From: JBASTI01 sp964374025
Lineage (GTDB): Bacteria; Patescibacteriota; Minisyncoccia; Spechtbacterales; HO2-43-30
Assembly: GCA_964374025.1 (NCBI GenBank)
Contig: CAYJWU010000016.1
Coordinates: 1-20,412 of the forward strand
Direction of reading: 5' to 3'
Length of the DNA stretch: 20,412 nt
Shown here: one piece after another, positions 14,992 to 20,412 of the stretch
Layout of the letters: each line of letters starts with the position of its first letter
How positions within the stretch are numbered: position 1 is the stretch's first letter
Translations under genes and position numbers: made by a program
Notes under the pieces: generated by a model
Seen by the model: only the letters and a program-made list of their open reading frames with translations
What the model was told of the DNA's origin: nothing
The model's database searches: none

Positions 14992-15939
14992 TTATTTAAT
15001 TGGTAATTCAAACCAAAATGTGCTTCCTATGCCCTCCTTAGAGCTAAACCCTATCTTTCCCTTATGCAGCTCGACAAAGGCCTTGGCAAGATATAAGCCA
15101 AGCCCCGACCCCTCGGTTCTGTGGCGCATTATATTCCGGGCGCGGAAGAATTTTTGAAAAATGTTGCGCTGTTCGCTTTTGGGTATCCCGACGCCATTGT
15201 CCCTTACTTCCACCCTGACAAAAAGGCCCCTTCTGCTTAGCGTTATCGCGACTTTCCCCTTTGGGTTAATATAACGTATCGCGTTGTCTAATAGATTCCC
15301 AAGAACCATGGAAATATACTGCTTGTCCGCGCGTATATTCAATCCCTTTGTGTTATTCACTACTTCTAGCTCCACATTACTAGCATCCGCGAAACTTTTT
15401 ACTTCTTGCGTAAGATCATTCGCCAGTTCGCCAAGATCAAACCCTTCCTTTTTTACCGCGATTCCGCCCTGCTCAATCCTCGTAACATTCAAAAGGTCGT
15501 TTACAAGTTTTATCATGCGGTCATTGCTTGCCTGTAAAATATCCGTATATTCGCGCTGTTTTTTTTCCAATTGCCCCACCCTTCCCGAAACAAGGAGATC
15601 CAGCGACCACTTTATGGAAGAAAGCGGCGATCTCAACTGATGGGATACGATACTTACAAATTCTGTCTTCATGCGATTTGCTGTTGCTACTTTTTCAAAA
15701 CTATTCACGATTACATTGCCGATTGTAAAAATAAGGAGCGCCATTCCCGATACGCTTGTGACCACAAACTGCGGCTCTGTATATCTTTGAGCTATAAGAT
15801 GCGTAATGATCATTGCGGTAATGGTGATAAATCCCATAACCACAAACAAAAATTTAGGGCACTGCCATAGTCCCAAGCCATATCCCCCGCATTCCTCCCA
15901 AAACTTTAACTCTGAAATAATGTTTTTTATTATATGCAT
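14992..15939 (-). CDS. Membrane sensor histidine kinase
   Basis: A 315-residue HisKA kinase with no long sensor domain. Two hydrophobic segments (about 30-50 and 58-80) separated by a 7-residue external loop make the input part, so it likely senses membrane state or a partner. The HisKA dimerisation helix has H100 in VSHQLRSPL (HQLR instead of the more common HELR). The ATPase part has the N-box NLLDNAIRY (215-223), G1 DNGVGIP (247-253), F-box FQKFF and G2 GSGLGL (277-282), all intact. The only neighbour with a receiver domain is the next gene down, the obvious partner. Translation starts at ATG 15937-15939 with a very short leader. Confidence 0.9.
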   Translation of the reverse strand: MHIIKNIISELKFWEECGGYGLGLWQCPKFLFVVMGFITITAMIITHLIAQRYTEPQFVVTSVSGMALLIFTIGNVIVNSFEKVATANRMKTEFVSIVSHQLRSPLSSIKWSLDLLVSGRVGQLEKKQREYTDILQASNDRMIKLVNDLLNVTRIEQGGIAVKKEGFDLGELANDLTQEVKSFADASNVELEVVNNTKGLNIRADKQYISMVLGNLLDNAIRYINPKGKVAITLSRRGLFVRVEVRDNGVGIPKSEQRNIFQKFFRARNIMRHRTEGSGLGLYLAKAFVELHKGKIGFSSKEGIGSTFWFELPIK

Positions 15940-15952
15940 GTATCTCTATTAT

Positions 15953-15961
15953 ATTATAGCA
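15953..15961 (-). promoter_or_regulatory. Extended -10 promoter (TGCTATAAT) before the histidine kinase
   Basis: TGC then a perfect TATAAT (15953-15958), 13 bases before the kinase ATG. With a usual 7-base gap, the 5' leader would be about 6 bases. The words around it closely match the pilM promoter region. No -35 is evident. Confidence 0.5.
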
Positions 15962-15983
15962 TCATAATTTACAAAAGTATTTA

Positions 15984-16072
15984 ACGCGGATTTATGCTGA
16001 TACTGCTGATTTGTGCTGATTCCTTCTGGTATAATATCTGCGTAAATCAGCCCTAATCCGCATTGATCAGCG
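15984..16072. repeat. Second copy of the GCGGAT/GCTGAT palindromic repeat
   Basis: ACGCGGATTTATGCTGAT (15985-16001 plus the preceding base) is the same 18 bases as at 14907-14923. Its inverse lies at 16046-16061 (13 of 16). The arrangement is shared with the copy at 14908-14983, so the two flank the kinase gene on each side. A TGGTATAAT (16027-16035, plus strand) lies in its spacer and could be a promoter toward the tRNAs. Confidence 0.7.
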
Positions 16073-16095
16073 TCGTAGACGGAAGTGTGTATTTT

Positions 16096-16104
16096 TGGTA
16101 TAGT
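16096..16104 (+). promoter_or_regulatory. Extended -10 promoter toward tRNA-Pro/tRNA-Gly
   Basis: TGG then TATAGT on the plus strand. The predicted transcription start falls at about 16111, just where the 41-bp repeat array begins, so the array would form the leader of the tRNA transcript. A second TGGTATAAT is at 16027-16035. No clear -35 is seen. Confidence 0.4.
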
Positions 16105-16110
16105 GCGACC

Positions 16111-16240
16111 GAGAGCGGGCCTGCCCGCCGAAGTCTCGCGTAGCGAGACGAGAGAGCGGGCCTGCCCGCCGAAGTCTCGCGTAGCGAGACGAGAGAGCGG
16201 GCCTGCCCGCCGAAGTCTCGCGTAGCGAGACGAAGGCGGG
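16111..16240. repeat. Three 41-bp palindromic repeat units running into tRNA-Pro
   Basis: Units start at 16113, 16154 and 16195, with a period of 41. Each holds two hairpins, GCGGG-CCTG-CCCGC and GTCTCGC-GTA-GCGAGAC. In the last unit a larger palindrome, 16206-16240 (outer arms CCCGCC and GGCGGG), is complete, and its right arm covers the first four bases of tRNA-Pro (16237-16240). The unit resembles GC palindromes scattered in Patescibacteria genomes, so REP- or MITE-like elements are likely. Confidence 0.88.
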
Positions 16241-16307
16241 GTGTAGTGTAATGGTAGCACGAGTCCTTTGGGAGGATTTAGTTCGAGTTCGAATCTCGGC
16301 ACCCCGA
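16237..16307 (+). tRNA. tRNA-Pro (TGG)
   Basis: Acceptor CGGGGTG/CACCCCG with discriminator A73, D-arm GTGTAATGGTAGCAC, anticodon loop TTTGGGA giving TGG and G37, T-loop TTCGAAT (normal T55). CCA is not encoded. It lies 1 base before tRNA-Gly, so both must come from one transcript. Confidence 0.93.
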
Positions 16308-16308
16308 C

Positions 16309-16379
16309 GCGGGATTAGTTGATCGGTTCAACGTCAGCTTTCCAAGCTGAAGAGACGGGTCCGACTCCCGTATCCCGCT
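16309..16379 (+). tRNA. tRNA-Gly (TCC)
   Basis: Acceptor GCGGGAT/ATCCCGC with T73, D-arm GTTGATCGGTTCAAC, anticodon stem TCAGC/GCTGA with loop TTTCCAA (anticodon TCC). The T-loop is TCCGACT, with C at position 55. No CCA encoded. Confidence 0.93.
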
Positions 16380-16394
16380 TAATATGGGAGGGTT

Positions 16395-16459
16395 CGGCAG
16401 GTCATTCTTGTCCTGTCGGATGACGGGACGACCTGCCGAGGGGTCGAATGACCCCTCGG
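16395..16459. repeat. Two strong overlapping hairpins after tRNA-Gly
   Basis: Hairpin 1: CGGCAGGTC (16395-16403) pairs with GACCTGCCG (16430-16438), with an inner GTCCTGTC/GACGGGAC stem. Hairpin 2: CCGAGGGGTC (16436-16445) pairs with GACCCCTCGG (16450-16459), 10 bp perfect with loop GAAT. They share 16436-16438, so full versions of both cannot form together. Neither is followed by a T run. They could be a tRNA 3' barrier, or a mobile palindrome. Confidence 0.75.
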
Positions 16460-16478
16460 CTCCCCTTACCCGCTCACG

Positions 16479-16506
16479 TTGACATACGAACCTTATGCCG
16501 TAGAAT
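16479..16506 (+). promoter_or_regulatory. Strong promoter of the coiled-coil gene
   Basis: TTGACA (16479-16484, perfect), a 16-base spacer, and TAGAAT (16501-16506). Only 6 bases separate the -10 from the ATG at 16513, so the transcript would be leaderless. Confidence 0.7.
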
Positions 16507-16512
16507 ATATAT

Positions 16513-16797
16513 ATGAAGAAAAATGTGACAATCGAAGATTTGGCTGGGATGGTTAAACGAGGATTTGATGGGGTTAGCAAAGATACTGGCGTGCTGAAAC
16601 AAAAAGTAGGCAGTACTGAAATACGCGTAAAAAACATTGAAACGCGCGTGGAAAATATCGAAACGCGAGTAGAAAACATTGAAACGCGCGTAGAAAGCAT
16701 TGAGCGGCTGCTGCTTAAACAACATAGCGATCAGCTAAGAAGCTTAGAATCGCGCCTAAAAAGACTGGAGAATTTGTATTCTATAAAATTTGAATGA
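16513..16797 (+). CDS. Small coiled-coil protein with tandem heptads
   Basis: A 94-residue protein of no named family. Residues about 36-66 are four or five exact heptads of the type RVENIET (IRVKNIET, RVENIET, RVENIET, RVESIER), coded by near-identical 21-base units (about 16621-16702), so a parallel coiled coil, most likely a trimer or tetramer, is expected. The flanks (VTIEDLAGMVKRGFDGVSK, and RSLESRLKRLENLY) also look helical. No membrane segment or signal peptide is seen. It has its own strong promoter and a terminator downstream, so it is an independent unit. Homologues of this style occur in Patescibacteria as hypothetical proteins. Function unknown. Confidence 0.75.
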   Translation: MKKNVTIEDLAGMVKRGFDGVSKDTGVLKQKVGSTEIRVKNIETRVENIETRVENIETRVESIERLLLKQHSDQLRSLESRLKRLENLYSIKFE

Positions 16798-16816
16798 GTT
16801 TTTATTTTAAAACTAT

Positions 16817-16850
16817 AAAATAACCCCGACGGTACGGTCGGGGTTATTTT
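16817..16850. terminator. Bidirectional intrinsic terminator
   Basis: AAAATAACCCCGAC (16817-16830) and GTCGGGGTTATTTT (16837-16850) form a perfect 14-bp stem with a 6-base loop. The A/T ends give a U-rich tail on both strands. It lies between the convergent coiled-coil and HU genes and could end both. Confidence 0.9.
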
Positions 16851-16862
16851 ATATATAGACCT

Positions 16863-16892
16863 TGCCTGCCGGCAGGCAGGGATCTCGATCCC
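16863..16892. repeat. Two adjacent perfect palindromes
   Basis: TGCCTGCCGGCAGGCA (16863-16878) is a 16-bp perfect palindrome, directly followed by GGGATC-TC-GATCCC (16879-16892). They sit in the HU 3' untranslated region and are of the same GC-rich palindrome type as those near the tRNAs. Confidence 0.7.
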
Positions 16893-16899
16893 TGTTACC

Positions 16900-17172
16900 C
16901 TATCTTACCGCGTCCTTGAGAGCTTTTCCTGACTTAAATTTTGGGACATTCATCGCGGGGATCTGAAGCTTCTCTCCAGTCCTTGGATTTACGCCCTGGC
17001 GAGCGGCCCGCTTTGAAATCTGAAAAGTACCGAAGCCCACAAGTCCCACAGAGTCGCCTTTGCTTAACGCCGAGGTTACGACATCGGTAAAAGCGCGCAG
17101 GACCCCGTCGGCGTCAGTTTTTGTGACACCCGCCTTTGATGCCATTTGTTCTATAAGATTGTCTCTAGTCAT
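16900..17172 (-). CDS. hup: HU-family DNA-binding protein
   Basis: A 90-residue HU/IHF-fold protein that bends and compacts DNA as a dimer. Landmarks are the N-terminal helices (DNLIEQMASKAGVTKTDAD), the VGLVGFGTFQISKRAARQG core, and the beta-arm with NPRTGEKLQIPA, whose Pro intercalates in DNA, followed by VPKFKSGKALKDAV. Length is exactly typical of HU. It is alone in its unit, with the bidirectional terminator at 16817-16850 downstream. No clear ribosome site. HU is favoured over IHF since only one copy is in view. Confidence 0.95.
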   Translation of the reverse strand: MTRDNLIEQMASKAGVTKTDADGVLRAFTDVVTSALSKGDSVGLVGFGTFQISKRAARQGVNPRTGEKLQIPAMNVPKFKSGKALKDAVR

Positions 17173-17253
17173 AATGTGTAATTTTGAATAATATTGCCCG
17201 ACCTTTCGCTTATATATGTATTCTACCCCCTTAATAAAAAACCTTGCAAGGGT

Positions 17254-18060
17254 TTAAGCCATCTCTCTGATTCTTTTCACTTTCCTGCACAAACCGTTTT
17301 TATCAATATCAAACAATACCGCGCCTATCTCACAAGCGCCTTCCGCTACTTCTTTTTTTTGCGGGATTTGAGTAAGCATCTCTTCTATCATTATATCCTT
17401 ATCAACGCCAATGGAAGAATTTTCGGCTCCGCACATTCCAACGTCCGTTATGTAGCCCGTGCCTTTTGGCAAAACCTGCTCGTCGGCGGTTGGGACGTGC
17501 GTATGAGTGCCGGCTATCGCGGAAACTCTGCCGTCAAGATAAAATCCCAAAATCCTTTTTTCCGAAGTCGTCTCCGCGTGAAAATCAACAAAAATCGCGT
17601 CAATTTTTTCCTTATCCGCGCCCTCAGAGTCCAAACCATACATTTCTAAAATCTCGTCCGCTCCGCGGAACGGGCAGTCAATCTGCGTTTTCATAAACAC
17701 TCGGCCCATCAGATTTATAACCAGCAGTTTTTTTGTCGCGACCTGCACGGTATAAAACCCTTTTCCGTAGGCGCCGGGGGGGTAGTTTGCCGGACGCGCC
17801 AAAGGAAGCTCTTTGTCTTGAAGCAGTTCTTTTGAGTCCTTCCCTTCCCATACGTGATTCCCCGATGTAAAAAAATCAACGCCGGCCTCGCTTATCTCGC
17901 GAATTGTCTCTTTTGAAATTCCGTGCCCGTGGGCAAGATTTTCAACATTTGCGCCCACAATATCCGGATTGTATTTCTCTTTTAGCCGCGGTAATATTTT
18001 AGCAACCCCTTCCCTGCCCGGGCGGCCCACAATATCACCGAAAAATAATATCCTCATCAT
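17254..18060 (-). CDS. ymdB: YmdB-family metallophosphoesterase
   Basis: A 268-residue dinuclear metal phosphodiesterase of the YmdB (TIGR00282) family. Metal ligands are visible: D9 in FGDIVGRPGR, E40 and N41 in ANVENLAHG, N68 in SGNHVWEG with the catalytic H69, H161 in VDFHAE, and H186 and H188 in AGTHTHVP. In Bacillus the protein hydrolyses cyclic nucleotides and influences motility versus biofilm choices. ATGs at 18058 and 18055 are both possible starts; the first is used. It is divergent from the secreted protein gene, the two starts being 48 bp apart, so they may share control. Length is normal. Confidence 0.92.
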   Translation of the reverse strand: MMRILFFGDIVGRPGREGVAKILPRLKEKYNPDIVGANVENLAHGHGISKETIREISEAGVDFFTSGNHVWEGKDSKELLQDKELPLARPANYPPGAYGKGFYTVQVATKKLLVINLMGRVFMKTQIDCPFRGADEILEMYGLDSEGADKEKIDAIFVDFHAETTSEKRILGFYLDGRVSAIAGTHTHVPTADEQVLPKGTGYITDVGMCGAENSSIGVDKDIMIEEMLTQIPQKKEVAEGACEIGAVLFDIDKNGLCRKVKRIREMA

Positions 18061-18066
18061 TGCCGC

Positions 18067-18075
18067 ATACTAGCA
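18067..18075 (-). promoter_or_regulatory. Extended -10 promoter of ymdB
   Basis: TGC then TAGTAT (18067-18072) on the minus strand, six bases before the ATG at 18060, so transcription would start at or next to the start codon. Same words as in the antitoxin promoter (TGCTAGTAT). No -35. Confidence 0.45.
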
Positions 18076-18093
18076 GATTTTAGACAAAATGTA

Positions 18094-18099
18094 TATAAT
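18094..18099 (+). promoter_or_regulatory. -10 element of the secreted protein gene
   Basis: Perfect TATAAT with TG four bases before it (TGTATATAAT), nine bases before the ATG at 18109. Short or absent leader expected. It is back to back with the ymdB promoter. Confidence 0.45.
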
Positions 18100-18108
18100 G
18101 AAAATGCG

Positions 18109-19483
18109 ATGAACGCGATAATCATTAAATTGCTTATTCTCTTAACGGGGCTGTCGTTAGCTCCTATTTCAGTATCTGCCCAGCCTTCGCCAAAGGCTAC
18201 GGCGGGCGCAGCCGGGCCCTATCGCGACGGCACGCTCCTGCGCGCCAAGGACGATGTAAAAGTCTATGTTGTATTTCGCGATAAAAAACGCTGGGTAAAA
18301 AATATAGAGGTATTTAATTCATACGGATATAAGTGGGGGGATGTGAAAGTAGTCGAGCCCTCAATTGTAAACGCTTTGCCAATAAATAACCTCGTGCAGG
18401 CAAAGGGCGATGTTAAAGTATACGCCCTCAACGACAACGGCTTCAAGCGCCATATTCCAAGCCCCGAGGTCTTTTTGTCATACGGTTTTGACTGGAAAGA
18501 TATTGCCCAAATAACAACCGAGGAGATAACAAACTATGGCGAGAGTCTTCTTATAAGAGAAGTAAATAATCCGATGATATACTTTCTTGACGACGGAAAG
18601 AAACATTGGGTTTCTTCTGTTGAATCGTTCTATACGCATAATTTCAACTGGGAAGAGGTTCATGTTGTAAATGCCACAGACGCACAATACTATACTACCT
18701 CCCCTGCTATAACTCCTGAATCCATAGTACAGCGGACAACGAGCATTGTCCCCCTTGCCCCGCGAACTACCCCAAAACTTGAGCAAGCTACATCAACAAC
18801 TCCGAGAGCCACCGCCACATCAACAACTCCTACGACCGCCACATCAACAGCCCCTATAGCAGAGGCGGCTCCCGCGCCATCCGGAGGAGGGGGAGGAGGT
18901 TCGCCAGCTCCAACGCCAAGCCCTACGCCTACGCCAAGCCCGACGCCAAGTCCNNNNNNNNNNNNNNNNNNNNNNNNNNNNNNNNNNNNNNNNNNNNNNN
19001 NNNNNNNNNNNNNNNNNNNNNNNNNNNNNNNNNNNNNNNNNNNNNNNNNNNNNTCCAACGCCAAGCCCTACGCCTACGCCAAGCCCGACGCCAAGTCCTA
19101 CGCCAAGCCCGACGCCAACGCCTTCGCAATGTACCCGCACTGTCGCGGAGGGTTCCCAGACCTACAGCGTATCAAGCGGCGCCGGCCAGCCGCAGATACA
19201 GGGCGCGACTATTGACCCGTTGAGAATACAAATAGGGACCTTGCAGACCATAACCGTGAACGCCCGGGACACAAACGGCAGTCCCATTACTTCGATGACT
19301 GCCACAATTATCGCGGACAGCGGTTCAAATACCATATCGCTTTCACTTGTTTCCGGCACCGCGACAAGCGGCTCATGGCAGGGCTCATGGACTGCGACAT
19401 TTGCGCCATGCAGCAACTACCAAATACGAGCTACGGCGACAAGCGGTTCCGGCACGTCAAGCGCGACCCTGTCTTTTCTGTAA
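18109..19483 (+). CDS. Secreted protein: three tandem repeats, Thr-Pro stalk, C-terminal beta domain
   Basis: About 409 residues after the false gap is collapsed. A signal peptide (1-24, cleavage after VSA) is followed by three tandem repeats of about 50 residues (42-90, 94-143, 146-195) with the pattern L-x-x-A-K-x-D-V-K-V-Y, K-R-W/H, E-V-F, G-Y/F-x-W. A T/A-rich linker and a Gly run (about 262-266) precede a TPSP/TPTP stalk, then a C-terminal part with two Cys (QCTRTV; APCSNY), rich in S, T, G and V, like an Ig-like beta-sandwich. As given, the 100-N run shifts the frame and yields a false stop at 19215; removing the 145-bp duplicate plus N restores one frame to 19483. No sortase motif. Function not known; surface exposure is inferred. 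Confidence 0.82.
18909..19098. other. Spurious assembly gap with 45-bp flanking duplication
   Basis: 18909-18953 and 19054-19098 are identical, with 100 N between. Both lie in the Thr-Pro stalk repeat. Excess length is 145 bp, which is 1 modulo 3, exactly the shift needed to restore the frame. Copy number of the stalk repeat is thus uncertain, since an assembler may also have collapsed it. Confidence 0.88.
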
Positions 19484-19506
19484 ACCTGGAATAAAGTCCT
19501 TAAACA

Positions 19507-19515
19507 TGCCATAAT
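19507..19515 (+). promoter_or_regulatory. Extended -10 promoter of the DUF6922/AbiEii pair
   Basis: TGC then CATAAT (19510-19515), six bases before ATG 19522, so another predicted leaderless transcript. No clear -35. Confidence 0.4.
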
Positions 19516-19521
19516 ATTCAT

Positions 19522-19824
19522 ATGAGAAAACATCAAGATATTCACGGCAAAAAACAGCCGCCGGAAACATTCCGTCCATTTCTTTGGTGGGCAAAGTGGG
19601 AAGATATTGACATTGAAGAGGACAGGGAGGACATTATTGTGAGCATAATAAACGAAGGGAACCTTGATCAATGGAAATGGCTTATAAATAGCTACGGGAA
19701 AGACGCAATTGCCAATATCTTAAAAAAACGACTTGCTAGTGAATTCCATCCCGAATCACGGAATTTGGCAAAGGTGATTTTTCCCGCAACAGAATTTCAA
19801 CATGCACGAACAGGCACTCACTAA
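19522..19824 (+). CDS. DUF6922-like small protein, partner of AbiEii
   Basis: A 100-residue soluble protein. The block FRPFLWWAKWEDIDIEED, then IIVSIINEGNLDQWKWL and INSYGKDAI, fits the DUF6922 pattern (FLWW/FLFWD start, a G-D/N-L-x-x-W-x-W-L centre and a Y-G end). Proteins of this kind are commonly encoded just before AbiEii-type nucleotidyltransferases. Here the 3' end overlaps the next gene by 23 bases, so the two are one translational unit, as expected for an antitoxin followed by a toxin. An antitoxin role is inferred from this layout. There is no helix-turn-helix of the AbiEi type. Confident as a gene; less so on role. Confidence 0.78.
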   Translation: MRKHQDIHGKKQPPETFRPFLWWAKWEDIDIEEDREDIIVSIINEGNLDQWKWLINSYGKDAIANILKKRLASEFHPESRNLAKVIFPATEFQHARTGTH

Positions 19825-20412
19825 ACAGGGAGCAATTCTTCTGCCCCGGTTTGCAAAATTCGACGGGTTTTATTTGGTCGGTGGAACTGCCCTGGCATTA
19901 CAGATAGGGCATCGCTCATCTGTGGATTTTGATTTTTTTTCTTCCATAGAACTGCCCGGAGATCTCCTCGCAAAAATCAAGCGAGTTTTTTCTCCAAGTT
20001 TAATTTCGGTCACTTATAGTGCCCCCGAGCAGCTCAATGTTTTGATTGATGGCATCAAAACAACTTTTTTACACTACCCATACCCCGTATTAGATCCTTT
20101 TATTCCCTACAGCGGTATCGCTCTCGCGAGCGCTCAAGAAATTGCGGCAATGAAGGCCCTTTCTATCGGAAGACGATTGTCCTACAAGGACTATGTCGAC
20201 TGGTATTTTTTGCTAAAAGAAAATCTTGTGAAGCTTGAAGAAGTAATTACGTTTTGTCAAAAAAAATTTGGGAACGACTTTAATGATAAACTTTTCCTTG
20301 GCCAGTTGGTTTCTATGCAAGACATCCCGACACAAAAAATAGATTTTCTTCGCGACCCCGTAGAGCGGCATACGATTCACGAACTTTTGGAATCTGTGGT
20401 TCGCGATTTTAA
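19802..20412 (+). CDS. AbiEii/AbiGii-type nucleotidyltransferase (3' end outside window)
   Basis: The reading frame from ATG 19802 runs open to the window edge, 203 residues so far. The diagnostic nucleotidyltransferase signature is YLVGGTALALQIGHR, with S-x-D-F-D-F-F following (GG-T-A-L plus DxD metal residues). Further on KTTFLHYPYP, then ASAQEIAAMKALSIGRRLSYKDYVDWYFLL, match the C-terminal half of AbiEii proteins (KD-x-D-W/DLY region). AbiEii of the known phage-resistance systems is a toxin that modifies tRNA with nucleotides. Usual length is 200-300, so little is missing. Whether it serves in defence or maintenance cannot be told here. Confidence 0.9.
   Translation, partial: MHEQALTKQGAILLPRFAKFDGFYLVGGTALALQIGHRSSVDFDFFSSIELPGDLLAKIKRVFSPSLISVTYSAPEQLNVLIDGIKTTFLHYPYPVLDPFIPYSGIALASAQEIAAMKALSIGRRLSYKDYVDWYFLLKENLVKLEEVITFCQKKFGNDFNDKLFLGQLVSMQDIPTQKIDFLRDPVERHTIHELLESVVRDF

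Noticed and set aside
16111..16240. CRISPR-like array
   Set aside because: The 41-bp units are directly adjacent with no unique spacers, and no cas gene is near.
15949..16302. Open frame across the repeat array and tRNA-Pro, minus strand
   Set aside because: It is made of the palindromic repeat read as codons and overlaps a clear tRNA.
16278..16725. Minus-strand frames with STRVSMF-type repeats
   Set aside because: They are the reverse of the 21-base heptad units in the coiled-coil gene; the plus-strand gene has a promoter and terminator.
16863..16892. Terminator for HU from the two palindromes
   Set aside because: No T run follows on the minus strand; the 14-bp stem at 16817-16850 is a better terminator.
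18690..19140. Gly-Val or Trp-Arg repeat proteins on the minus strand
   Set aside because: They are the reverse reading of the Thr-Pro stalk and run through N.
19055..19215. C-terminal end SNAKPYAYAKPDAKS of the secreted protein
   Set aside because: It arises from the frame shift caused by the artificial 100 N; the neighbouring frame continues the TPSP stalk and a beta domain.

Overview
The window looks like a scaffold piece from a Patescibacteria (CPR, Parcubacteria-like) genome, probably metagenome-assembled. Supporting this are a compact type IV pilus operon of the kind found in that group, short intergenic regions rich in GC palindromes, tRNA genes mostly without an encoded CCA, and many genes whose predicted transcript starts at or just before the start codon. 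TGA is used as a stop (argF, pilM, pilC), so the code is standard and not the UGA-glycine code of Absconditabacteria/Gracilibacteria. Placement to lineage is inference from style; no 16S rRNA gene or ribosomal protein is present.

Layout. 1-1530: the RNA ligase rtcB on the minus strand, with a strong outward promoter at the left edge. 1597-3554: argF and pyrB on the plus strand, translationally coupled, ending in a hairpin terminator. 3547-4742: a minus-strand toxin-antitoxin pair, a RelE-type toxin preceded by an antitoxin that fuses an XRE helix-turn-helix to a Panacea/SocA-like domain, with a clear promoter and repeated operator-like words. 4776-4953: tRNA-His and tRNA-Arg. 4975-15939: one long minus-strand block transcribed right to left: histidine kinase, response regulator, PilB ATPase, PilC platform protein, four pilin-like proteins (two very large for their class), PilM, PilN, PilO and a small membrane protein. 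15981-16459: dense repeats around tRNA-Pro and tRNA-Gly. 16513-17172: a small coiled-coil protein, a bidirectional terminator and an HU-type DNA-binding protein. 17254-18060: YmdB-family phosphodiesterase. 18109-19483: a secreted protein with three tandem repeats, a Thr-Pro stalk and a C-terminal beta-rich domain. 19522-20412: a DUF6922-like protein and an AbiEii-type nucleotidyltransferase cut by the window edge.

How it fits together. The pilus block would build a surface fibre: PilB powers assembly, PilC anchors it, PilM/N/O align it, and the pseudopilins form the tip. The kinase and response regulator at the head of the block could control it. The oversized minor pilins and the stalked secreted protein look like surface-contact proteins, which suits an organism thought to live on other cells. 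Two different toxin-antitoxin-like modules lie at either side.

Assembly. There are three runs of exactly 100 N. Two (11283-11382, 18954-19053) are flanked by perfect 55-bp and 45-bp duplications, so they are failed overlaps and not real gaps. Collapsing the second restores one reading frame for the secreted protein. The third (14489-14588) seems to be a real gap that hides the response regulator C-terminus and the pilB start codon.
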